Position numbers and translations under genes: made by a program
Shown: one piece after another, positions 1 through 6,429 of the stretch
How positions within the stretch are numbered: the stretch's first letter is position 1
How the letters are laid out: each line of letters starts with the position of its first letter
Origin: Candidatus Latescibacterota bacterium
GTDB lineage: Bacteria > Krumholzibacteriota > Krumholzibacteriia > Krumholzibacteriales > WJIX01
Assembly: GCA_030643145.1 (NCBI GenBank)
Contig: DAOWMJ010000098.1
Coordinates: 1 to 7,314, forward strand
Direction: 5' to 3'
DNA length: 7,314 bases
Notes under the pieces: generated by a model
Told to the model about the DNA's origin: nothing
The model's input: only the letters and a program-made list of their open reading frames with translations
The model's database searches: none

Positions 1-318
1 GGAAACTGCAGCGGTATTACAGCAGGCGGACTGGCAAATGTCTCCGGCGGAGACTGCCAGGGCATCTCGATCGGCGGGTTGGCAAATGTCTCTGATGGAA
101 ACTGCAGCGGCATAACACTCGGCGGACTGGCAAATGTCTCGGACGGAAACTTCCAGGGCATCTCGATCGGCGGACTGGCAAATGTCATCGATGGAAACTG
201 TAGCGGCATAACACTCGGCGGACTGGCAAATGTCTCGGACGGAGACTTCCAGGGTATCTCGATCAGAGGGTTGGCAAACGTCTCTGATGGAAACTGCAGC
301 GGTATAACACTCGGCGGG
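1..318 (+). repeat. 48-bp coding tandem repeat with 96-bp alternation
   Basis: Unit starts are at 31, 79, 127, 175, 223 and 271, exactly 48 bp apart, preceded by a partial unit at 1-30. Units at 79, 175 and 271 (and the partial one) are type A, encoding CSGIT(L/A). Units at 31, 127 and 223 are type B, encoding (C/F)QGISI. The types alternate without exception, so the real period is 96 bp. Units 79 and 271 differ at only 3 of 48 bases, all synonymous; units 127 and 223 differ at 5. Units from 319 onward keep the 48-bp spacing to about 462 but are strongly diverged. The array continues leftward out of the window. Confidence 0.95.
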
Positions 319-849
319 ATTGTAAATCACTCTTCCAAGTCATTGTCCGGCATAAGCTTCAGTGGTTTTTTGACAAACGCCAAAGAATCGATTTCAGGTA
401 TTTCTCTAAGCGGCGGATCTATACAGTCGGAAGGCGATATTTGCGGTATCTCGATAGGGATTATTGCGGGGGGGTCATTCGATTTAGAGGATGAAATCGA
501 TATAAAATTATACGGCATAAAAGCCGCCAACGCGAAATGGCTCACAATTCACGGAATCTCTATTGACATTGAAAACCAAATTAAAGGCTGCGCGATAAGT
601 GGCATATATACCACGTCAAAGGAAATAAAAGGGATCAATGTTTCGGGTATATACACCAGGACCCAAAATCTCTACGGTATTTCAACATCTTCTGTTAACT
701 ATTACGACAATCTTCAGGTCGGTCTTTCTGTCGGCATTTTCAACTATGCTGAAAAGCTCTCCGGTGTTCAAATCGGGCTTTTGAATATAGCGAAGAATAA
801 TCCAGGGTGGGCGCGCTATCTTCCCATTTTAAACGTTCACATTGATTAA
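1..849 (+). CDS. LA_2272-type surface repeat protein, 5'-truncated
   Basis: The reading frame is open from the first base of the window, so the true start lies upstream and 282 C-terminal residues are visible. A TTG at 79 could be read as a start, but it is simply the Leu codon of an internal repeat. Residues 1-106 are near-identical 16-residue units of the form LANVSDGN(C/F)(S/Q)GI(T/S)(L/I)GG. Units then decay (IVNHSSKSLSGISFSG, FLTNAKESISGISLSG) into a looser pattern with a Gly-Ile/Gly-Val core. The C-terminus (VGLSVGIFNYAEKLSGVQIG, then GLLNIAKNN and YLPILNVHID) matches the usual ending of LA_2272-like bacterial surface repeat proteins. Short Gly-rich repeats with regularly spaced Ile/Leu/Val suggest a beta-solenoid or repeat-barrel exposed at the cell surface; that is inference. 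No signal peptide can be judged because the N-terminus is missing. Function unknown. The family call rests on recognition of the repeat and C-terminal pattern. Confidence 0.8.
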   Translation, partial: GNCSGITAGGLANVSGGDCQGISIGGLANVSDGNCSGITLGGLANVSDGNFQGISIGGLANVIDGNCSGITLGGLANVSDGDFQGISIRGLANVSDGNCSGITLGGIVNHSSKSLSGISFSGFLTNAKESISGISLSGGSIQSEGDICGISIGIIAGGSFDLEDEIDIKLYGIKAANAKWLTIHGISIDIENQIKGCAISGIYTTSKEIKGINVSGIYTRTQNLYGISTSSVNYYDNLQVGLSVGIFNYAEKLSGVQIGLLNIAKNNPGWARYLPILNVHID

Positions 850-938
850 CCTAAAAGTTGCCTGATCCCGGACATACAACAAGCCGCTCATGGTATCACC
901 GTCACAAGAAGATTCTTTTGTTCATTTAATTCATTATT

Positions 939-986
939 ACTTGACAGATCCGACAAAAAGTCTTTCTTATAAAAACTATGTCAAGT
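939..986. repeat. 8-bp inverted repeat flanking the candidate promoter
   Basis: ACTTGACA (939-946) and its exact reverse complement TGTCAAGT (979-986) are separated by 32 bp. The left arm contains the -35 hexamer, and the right arm would lie just after the predicted start site. The arrangement could be a paired operator for a looping or dimeric regulator. It could also be chance in AT-rich DNA. Confidence 0.4.
941..970 (+). promoter_or_regulatory. Candidate promoter for the DUF4912-GH57 operon
   Basis: A perfect sigma-70 -35 box TTGACA (941-946) is followed after 18 bp by TCTTAT (965-970), which matches 4 of 6 positions of TATAAT. Transcription would start near 977 and give a leader of about 140 nt containing the hairpin at 1012-1052. 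The -10 is weak and the sigma factors of this organism are unknown, so this is only a candidate. Confidence 0.3.
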
Positions 987-1011
987 CATATTACAGTATG
1001 CCTGATTTATG

Positions 1012-1052
1012 GTGCCTATTAAGGAATAGATTGTCGGTCTATTCCAAGGCAC
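1012..1052 (+). promoter_or_regulatory. Two-part hairpin in the operon leader
   Basis: GGAATAGA (1023-1030) pairs perfectly with TCTATTCC (1038-1045) across a 7-nt loop TTGTCGG. An outer stem pairs GTGCCT (1012-1017) with AGGCAC (1047-1052), separated from the inner stem by an asymmetric internal loop of 5 and 1 nt. That gives 14 base pairs in total, clearly more than background. No proper T-run follows (AGAAAATTTTAAG), so a simple intrinsic terminator is unlikely. Its position 50-60 nt before the ribosome binding site suggests an RNA control or stability element, or a protein-binding operator. Confidence 0.5.
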
Positions 1053-1103
1053 AGAAAATTTTAAGAACTAATGTGCTTTTCCTTTATTTTCTTTAAATTT
1101 TTA

Positions 1104-1110
1104 AGAGGAG
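1104..1110 (+). promoter_or_regulatory. Ribosome binding site of the DUF4912 gene
   Basis: AGAGGAG, close to the Shine-Dalgarno consensus, lies 10 nt before the ATG at 1121. A nearer ATG at 1111 is in a different frame and directly abuts the site, so 1121 is the supported start. Confidence 0.75.
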
Positions 1111-1120
1111 ATGAAGCAAA

Positions 1121-2227
1121 ATGACAAAAAACAAACTCAAAAAGATGAAAAAAAAAGAACTTCTGGAACTTGCCGAATCAAAACGCCTTCTTGTCTCAAC
1201 CAGAATGCTCAAAGCGGATTTGATCGACACAATCTATGATTATTTCGTATCCGGCGAAATCAAAACCACTTCGAAAACGGCCCGTCCAAAGAAAAAGACA
1301 CGCGCGAAACAACGTTCCTCCGCAAAGAAAACAAGCGGAAAGAAATCAAAGAAACCCTCTAATCCTCCAGTCGCATCAACAGCGGACAAAAACAACCGTA
1401 CTATCAGGCAAAAGGCTGTCGCTGGAAAATATCACCTGACAAAAGGATCGTCCCGCGATTTGTTAAAGAGCGAAACTTTAAATTTACCGGAATATGATGT
1501 AACCCGAATTGTGTGTATGATCCGTGATCCACACTGGATATTCACTTACTGGAAAATATCGTTAGAGCAGTATGATGATTTGAAAAAGATGTTTGGCCCC
1601 TTCTTGTCCGGTTGCAAATTAATTCTACGTGTTTATGATTATTCGTATAGCCCGCGAAAAAAGAAATATTTCGATATCGAAATACCGGACGATTCCAACA
1701 ATTGGTATATCTATGTATCACAAAAAAATAAATACAGAGTAGGAATCGGGATGATTTCTCCAGAGGGCGTTTATAAAGAAATCGCCATTTCAGATATTAT
1801 TGAAACTCCACCCGAAGGAGTAAGCGAGTACAGCGATGAAAAATGGACTATTCCGGACTTTACTTTCAATCAAATCCTCACCGCTTCCGGAGAGCTGAAG
1901 AAAAGCCTTAGTTCTGAAGAATATCTGAAAACAGAGTCCTCCTCCGCTTTCAATTCTGAAGCTGTCTCATCGTTCAGCGACGCGGACATCGACACTGAAG
2001 TGGAATTACCCCCTTCCATAAAAATGGAACTTGTTGTTTACGGCACCTCTGGCGACGACTCCCGGATCAGTTTGCTTGGAAAAGAAATTGAGACAAACGA
2101 AGATGGTTCTTTTTCCATTCGAATGTCGCTACCGGAAGGTGAGCTTGAGCTTCCAATAAAATTAACTTCTTCTGATGGCAAGTGGGAAAAGATAGTCAAA
2201 ACCCGCATTGAAACAAGAAAATCATAA
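1121..2227 (+). CDS. DUF4912 protein with SAP/Rho-N-like N-terminus
   Basis: The 368-residue protein appears cytoplasmic, with no signal peptide or membrane segment. Residues ~4-44 (LKKMKKKELLELAESKRLL, then KADLIDTIYDYF) look like a Rho N-terminal/SAP helical motif, usually involved in nucleic-acid binding. Residues 48-80 form a very basic linker with 15 Lys/Arg in 33 residues. Residues ~125-235 are the DUF4912 domain, recognised from VTRIVCMIRDPHWIFTYWKI, LILRVYDYS, NWYIYV and YRVGIGMISPEGVYKEIAIS. After an acidic, Ser-rich stretch, residues ~298-363 hold the small beta-rich tail common in this family (MELVVYGTSGDD, then EDGSFSIRMSLPEGELELPI). The role of DUF4912 is unknown. Its strand pattern suggests a beta-sandwich, perhaps a ligand-binding fold. 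It sits 16 nt before a GH57 gene, a common association for this family, which suggests a part in alpha-glucan metabolism or its control. The start is set by a good ribosome binding site. Confidence 0.88.
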   Translation: MTKNKLKKMKKKELLELAESKRLLVSTRMLKADLIDTIYDYFVSGEIKTTSKTARPKKKTRAKQRSSAKKTSGKKSKKPSNPPVASTADKNNRTIRQKAVAGKYHLTKGSSRDLLKSETLNLPEYDVTRIVCMIRDPHWIFTYWKISLEQYDDLKKMFGPFLSGCKLILRVYDYSYSPRKKKYFDIEIPDDSNNWYIYVSQKNKYRVGIGMISPEGVYKEIAISDIIETPPEGVSEYSDEKWTIPDFTFNQILTASGELKKSLSSEEYLKTESSSAFNSEAVSSFSDADIDTEVELPPSIKMELVVYGTSGDDSRISLLGKEIETNEDGSFSIRMSLPEGELELPIKLTSSDGKWEKIVKTRIETRKS

Positions 2228-2243
2228 AGGGCGCGGTCTTTAT

Positions 2244-3842
2244 ATGAGTAATGATCATAAAGGTTATCTCAGCCTCGTATTACATGCCCATCTTCCTTAT
2301 GTCAGGCATCCTGAGCATAAAAGTTTCCTGGAAGAAGACTGGTTTTATGAAGCGCTAACAGAAACATATATCCCTCTTCTCGATATGTTCGACAGACTGA
2401 AGAACGAAGGAGTGGATTTTCGTCTGACTATGTCGTTGACCCCACCCCTGCTCTCAATGATGTCCGATCCTTTACTGCAAAACAGATATATCCGGCATCT
2501 GGACAAACTGATAGACCTGACCCGGAATGAGTTGATCCGCACTCAATTGATACCGGATCTTCATACTCTCGCGAAGATGTACCACGACACTTTTAACCGT
2601 TGCCGAAATATTTTTGTGGATAAACACGGAAAAGACCTCATCGCAGCTTTTAGATTCTTTCAGGATTGCGGGAACCTGGAAATTCTGACATGCGGCGCGA
2701 CACACGCCTTTATGCCCCTTGTGAAAAACCAGAAAGTCGCCGGCGCACAGATTAAGATCGCCGTCAATCAGTATAAAAAATTCTTCGGGAGGAATCCGCG
2801 GGGGATATGGCTCGCGGAATGCGGCTACACGCCGGGACTGGAAGATATCCTCAAGGATGCCGGAATCAAATATTTCTTCACCGATTCCCACGGTATACTT
2901 CACGGTGAGCCAAAACCCCGCTATGGCGTCTTCGCCCCCGTTTGCTGCCCTAATGGCGTTGCCGTTTTCGGCCGCGACAAAGAATCGTCGAAACAGGTCT
3001 GGAGCGCGAGGGAGGGGTACCCGGGAGACTATCAGTATCGGGATTTTTACAGAGATGTGGGGTTCGATTTAGATTACGATTACATCAAACCCTATCTTCA
3101 CGGCGATGGTAACAGAATCGGCCTGGGAATAAAATATTTCAGAATCACCGGAAAAAACAACACAAAACAACTCTATAATCCAATTCTGGCCAGGGAAAAA
3201 GCCGCAATGCATGCCGGCAACTTTATGTTCAACAGAGAAAAACAGATTGAACACCTTGAGGGTTTTTTAGGAATTAATCCTATAATTGTTTCCCCCTACG
3301 ATGCTGAACTCTTCGGCCACTGGTGGTATGAAGGCCCTCTATGGCTGGAATTTTTAATGAGAAAATTGCATTTCGACCAAAGTTCCATCATCCCTGTAAC
3401 TCCGTCTGAATACCTGCAAAAAAGATCAAAACTACAGATAATTAAACCGTCCATGTCTTCCTGGGGCCACAAAGGATATAGTGAAGTATGGCTAAATGGA
3501 AGCAATGACTGGATTTACCCCCACCTACATATTATGGGTGACAGAATGGTTGAGCTCGCCGGCAGATTTCCCCTCGCGGAGGGCTTGCTGAAACGAGCTC
3601 TGAATCAGGCCGCGCGGGAACTTCTTCTCGCTCAAAGCAGCGACTGGGCATTCATTATGAAAACCGGCACAATGGTCGAATATGCTCACAAGAGAACAAA
3701 AAGCCACATATCTCGTTTTGACAAATTATACAATTATATTCTTTCATCGAGTATAAATGAACCATGGCTTACAGAAATAGAGAGGCGCGATAACATATTT
3801 CCCGATATTGATTATATGATATACTCCACATATAAGGAATAG
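2244..3842 (+). CDS. GH57 alpha-glucan branching-enzyme family protein (DUF1957)
   Basis: The 532-residue protein matches the usual length of GH57 1,4-alpha-glucan branching enzymes, which cut alpha-1,4 chains and rejoin them as alpha-1,6 branches in glycogen. The GH57 (beta/alpha)7 barrel starts at LSLVLHAHLPYVRHPE (residues 10-24, with H14 and H16). GATHAF is at 151-156. The nucleophile is E192 in GIWLAECGY and the general acid is D353 in SPYDAELFGHWW. The C-terminal helical domain shows SSWGHKGYSEVW (405-416) and QAARELLLAQSSDW (455-468). The ATG at 2244 was preferred over an in-frame TTG at 2208, which overlaps the upstream gene by 20 nt and has no ribosome binding site; AAAGGG at 2226-2231 precedes the ATG at a rather long 12 nt. 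The stretch between the catalytic residues is short and lacks a Tyr at 228-258, so hydrolytic activity (AmyC-like) is possible. Cytoplasmic; second gene of the operon. Confidence 0.92.
   Translation: MSNDHKGYLSLVLHAHLPYVRHPEHKSFLEEDWFYEALTETYIPLLDMFDRLKNEGVDFRLTMSLTPPLLSMMSDPLLQNRYIRHLDKLIDLTRNELIRTQLIPDLHTLAKMYHDTFNRCRNIFVDKHGKDLIAAFRFFQDCGNLEILTCGATHAFMPLVKNQKVAGAQIKIAVNQYKKFFGRNPRGIWLAECGYTPGLEDILKDAGIKYFFTDSHGILHGEPKPRYGVFAPVCCPNGVAVFGRDKESSKQVWSAREGYPGDYQYRDFYRDVGFDLDYDYIKPYLHGDGNRIGLGIKYFRITGKNNTKQLYNPILAREKAAMHAGNFMFNREKQIEHLEGFLGINPIIVSPYDAELFGHWWYEGPLWLEFLMRKLHFDQSSIIPVTPSEYLQKRSKLQIIKPSMSSWGHKGYSEVWLNGSNDWIYPHLHIMGDRMVELAGRFPLAEGLLKRALNQAARELLLAQSSDWAFIMKTGTMVEYAHKRTKSHISRFDKLYNYILSSSINEPWLTEIERRDNIFPDIDYMIYSTYKE
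3834..3838 (+). promoter_or_regulatory. Ribosome binding site inside the preceding gene
   Basis: AAGGA lies within the last codons of the DUF1957 gene, 5 nt before a GTG start at 3844. The order TAG-T-GTG leaves one base between stop and start. This decides the GTG as the start of the next gene and points to coupled translation. Confidence 0.7.
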
Positions 3843-3843
3843 T

Positions 3844-6354
3844 GTGAAAGAAAAGCTTGATAAGAAACACCTGATTATCCACGGGCACTTTTATCAGCCC
3901 CCCAGAGAAAATCCATGGACTGAAAGAATAGACAGACAGGAAAGCGCCGCTCCGCACCATGACTGGAACGAGAGAATAACACGGGAATGTTATCTTCCAA
4001 ACTCCTGCTCCCGGCGTCTCGATAGTTTCGGAAGAATCAAAAACCTGGTAAATAACTATACACGTTTGAGCTTCAACTTCGGGCCGACCCTTTTTAGATG
4101 GTTAGAGAAGTATCATCCTGAACTTCATAGAGATATTATACACGCCGACAGACTTAGCATGAAACTCAATAACGGACACGGTAATGCTATCGCTCAGGTT
4201 TATAACCACATTATAATGCCCCTTGCTTCGAGGCGTGACCAGAAAACGCAAATACTCTGGGGTGTTCGTGATTTTAAACGTTGTTTCGGACGGGACCCCG
4301 AGGGCATCTGGCTCGCGGAAACAGCAATTAATCAGGTAACCCTTGACATTCTAATTGAATCGGGCTTTCGTTTTATTATTCTTTCTCCCCATCAGGCGGA
4401 GAAATTCCGTCCCCTTAAACTTAAAGAAAAACCGAAATGGAAAAATGTGTCCGGAGGCACTATCAGGACAGGCTTCGTTTACCGTTGTCATAGCGGCAAA
4501 GTAAAAGCTAAAAACAATTATATCGACATATTCTTTTATGACGCGAAACTGTCTGAAAATATAAGCTTCAATCATCTCCTTAGAAATGGAGACATTCTTT
4601 CCGATGCTATTGACTCGTCCTACGAGCGCTGCGGGAATGATCTCGTAACTATCGCTACCGATGGAGAGATTTATGGACATCACGAACCGTTCGCGGATAT
4701 GGCTCTTGCCTATCTTATTGAAAGTTCCGCGGAAAAACATAATTTAACAATTACAAATTTTGGCGCTTACCTCGATACTCACGAGCCCGAATTCGAAGTC
4801 AAACTGAAAAGAGGCAAAAATAATCTGGGTACCGCCTGGTCGTGTTCACATGGTGTAGGCCGGTGGAAAGAAGACTGCGGCTGCAATGTAAACTCGCCAG
4901 CCGATTGGAATCAAAAATGGAGAGAACCCCTCAGAGATTCTCTAAATACCCTACGAGACAGCCTTGCCGACATTTTCAAACACGAGGGAGACAAACTGCT
5001 GCGGGATCCATGGAAAGCCCGTGACGATTATATTGTCGCCATGAATAGCGGAACAGCGGATGAAAGAGAAAAATTCCTGGCAGGTCATTCCAAAAAATCC
5101 CTTTCGCGAAAAGAAAAAATAACCGCTTTAAAAATCCTTGAATCCCAGCGAAACGCCATCTTTATGTTTACATCGTGCGGATGGTTCTTTGACGATATTT
5201 CGGGGCTGGAGTCTGTTCAGCTTCTCAAATACGCCGCGAGGGCGATCGAGCTCGTTGGGGAAAAATACAGCCGCAAACTTGAAGATGAATTTCTCTCCGA
5301 ATTGAGTAAGGCGAAAAGCAATCTTCCAGATACCGGAACGGGCGCGAACATATATCAAGCCAAAAAGAAATTTTCATCAACTACTCCGTCATTCATTGCC
5401 GGCCAATATGTTATATCTTCTCATCTATCATGTCCCGAAGCCTCTCCTGAAATCTTCGGCTACTCCTTTAACGAACTCGATTCTTATTCCAAAGAAGGCG
5501 GCGAAGGCACAATTCATTCCGGGTTCCTCGAAATAGAATCATCTCCTATCCCGGAAGTGTTTAAGTTTGGATATTTTCTAATGCTGAAAGAGGATGTTCA
5601 GGTTATATGCCTCCTTAAAGAATTTGAAAATATTGAGGGATTTAAAAAGATCAAAAAAGAAATAATGACTCTTCCTTCTAACAGTAAAAGAAAAGATGTT
5701 CTGCAATTCGCCGTGGAACATTTCGGGGGCCATGTCTTCTCTATCAGAGATTTGTTCCCTGAAGACAGCGACACAATCCTGACAACGATATCGGATCACA
5801 AGCTTAAGTCCCTCGAAACGATGCTGAAAGACATTTATATCAAAAACAGGGAATTTTTGCGCCTCCTCAGCGAGACATCCTTAACTCCCCCGCAGAGCAT
5901 ACTCATTCCCGCCCGCACCTACCTCGAAAGATCCCTCTCTCATGAGCTTAAAATCTGGCAAAAATCCCTCCTCCCCGAAGGGATCCAAGGAATAAGAAAA
6001 GTGACGTCAGACGCTTCCTATTACGGAATAGATATCGATAAAAGCGCAGTATCAAAAACATTTTCACAATTCCTCCTGGAAAATGTTAAAAGACAGAAGG
6101 AAAGACTGATCGCCGCGGAATCAGAAGCGATGATCCAGTTTGTTAACTTTTGCAGTGAGATTGATGTTGAAATTGAAACCCAGATGATACAGAACGAGAT
6201 ATTTGCTATCTTAAATAGCACGCTGCGAAAAGAGCTAAAGGCGATTAAATCCCTCTCGAAGCGAAGCGGGAAAGATCTGAATCCTGTAACCCAATTCCTT
6301 AGGCTTGCCGAAAGATTCAACTTTAACGCCGATAGGTGGAAAGAACTCCTTTAA
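3844..6354 (+). CDS. GH57 and DUF3536 domain protein
   Basis: The 836-residue protein appears cytoplasmic, with no signal peptide or membrane helix. Residues ~9-345 are a GH57 barrel: IIHGHFYQPPRENPW (11-25, H13 and H15), NNGHGNAIAQVYNH (109-122), GIWLAETAIN with probable nucleophile E159, and ATDGEIYGHHEP with probable acid D273. A family signature follows, with WSCSHGVGRW at 332-341 and DCGC at 344-347, then SCGWFFDDISGLESVQLLKYAA at 444-465 in the helical middle part. The C-terminal ~300 residues correspond to DUF3536 and end in long charged helices (ENVKRQKERLIAAESEAMIQ). Length and domain order are normal for GH57-DUF3536 proteins. They are annotated as putative alpha-amylase or glycosidase; I know of no established substrate. 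It begins one base after the upstream stop, so it is probably made together with the branching-family enzyme and acts on the same glucan. The start codon is GTG. Confidence 0.9.
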   Translation: MKEKLDKKHLIIHGHFYQPPRENPWTERIDRQESAAPHHDWNERITRECYLPNSCSRRLDSFGRIKNLVNNYTRLSFNFGPTLFRWLEKYHPELHRDIIHADRLSMKLNNGHGNAIAQVYNHIIMPLASRRDQKTQILWGVRDFKRCFGRDPEGIWLAETAINQVTLDILIESGFRFIILSPHQAEKFRPLKLKEKPKWKNVSGGTIRTGFVYRCHSGKVKAKNNYIDIFFYDAKLSENISFNHLLRNGDILSDAIDSSYERCGNDLVTIATDGEIYGHHEPFADMALAYLIESSAEKHNLTITNFGAYLDTHEPEFEVKLKRGKNNLGTAWSCSHGVGRWKEDCGCNVNSPADWNQKWREPLRDSLNTLRDSLADIFKHEGDKLLRDPWKARDDYIVAMNSGTADEREKFLAGHSKKSLSRKEKITALKILESQRNAIFMFTSCGWFFDDISGLESVQLLKYAARAIELVGEKYSRKLEDEFLSELSKAKSNLPDTGTGANIYQAKKKFSSTTPSFIAGQYVISSHLSCPEASPEIFGYSFNELDSYSKEGGEGTIHSGFLEIESSPIPEVFKFGYFLMLKEDVQVICLLKEFENIEGFKKIKKEIMTLPSNSKRKDVLQFAVEHFGGHVFSIRDLFPEDSDTILTTISDHKLKSLETMLKDIYIKNREFLRLLSETSLTPPQSILIPARTYLERSLSHELKIWQKSLLPEGIQGIRKVTSDASYYGIDIDKSAVSKTFSQFLLENVKRQKERLIAAESEAMIQFVNFCSEIDVEIETQMIQNEIFAILNSTLRKELKAIKSLSKRSGKDLNPVTQFLRLAERFNFNADRWKELL

Positions 6355-6379
6355 TAAACCCACCGGTTTATATTATACT
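6351..6379 (+). promoter_or_regulatory. Candidate ligA promoter overlapping the upstream stop codon
   Basis: TTAATA (6351-6356, 4 of 6 matches to TTGACA) and TATACT (6374-6379, 5 of 6 matches to TATAAT) are exactly 17 bp apart. The -35 box contains the TAA stop of the GH57-DUF3536 gene. The predicted start near 6386 leaves a leader of about 45 nt before the ATG at 6430. A 7-bp inverted repeat fills the spacer. Confidence 0.4.
6354..6371. repeat. 7-bp inverted repeat between operon end and ligA
   Basis: ATAAACC (6354-6360) and GGTTTAT (6365-6371) surround CACC. The stem has only two G-C pairs and no T-run follows, so it would be a poor terminator. It lies between the candidate -35 and -10 of ligA and could be an operator. 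Confidence 0.35.
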
Positions 6380-6418
6380 CTACTTTGCCTTTATTTTGTT
6401 GGACAGGTGTTAAATTCC

Positions 6419-6423
6419 GGGAG
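6419..6423 (+). promoter_or_regulatory. ligA: Ribosome binding site of ligA
   Basis: GGGAG sits 6 nt before the ATG at 6430, where the protein starts with the expected LigA N-terminal helix, so this start is well supported. Confidence 0.7.
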
Positions 6424-6429
6424 TTTAGA

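Larger units (their letters stand above)
850..1120. other. Intergenic region with leader elements
   Basis: This 271-bp gap lies between the repeat-protein stop and the DUF4912 start. It has no convincing gene. A 68-codon frame at 890-1096 has no ribosome binding site and no recognisable protein pattern. No classical rho-independent terminator for the upstream gene was found. The gap is AT-rich in its second half and holds the candidate promoter (941-970), an inverted repeat (939-986), a hairpin (1012-1052) and the ribosome binding site at 1104-1110. Confidence 0.7.

Noticed and set aside
79..81. TTG as the true start of the repeat protein
   Set aside because: The same codon position is Leu in every unit and the frame is open to base 1, so the gene begins upstream of the window.
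1..318. Possible CRISPR-like or satellite array
   Set aside because: The repeats are directly adjacent with no unique spacers, are a multiple of three long, and are translated in one open frame with synonymous differences.
890..1096. 68-codon open frame in the intergenic region
   Set aside because: There is no ribosome binding site before its ATG, no recognisable protein pattern, and it overlaps the hairpin and candidate promoter.
2208..2243. Upstream TTG start of the branching-family gene
   Set aside because: No ribosome binding site precedes it, it adds an unconserved 12-residue tail, and homologues begin close to the ATG at 2244.
2472..2903. 143-codon minus-strand frame
   Set aside because: It lies entirely inside the well-conserved GH57 gene, and its translation has no recognisable domain.
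6354..6371. Rho-independent terminator after the glucan operon
   Set aside because: The stem is short and AT-rich and is not followed by a T-run. It is kept only as an inverted repeat.
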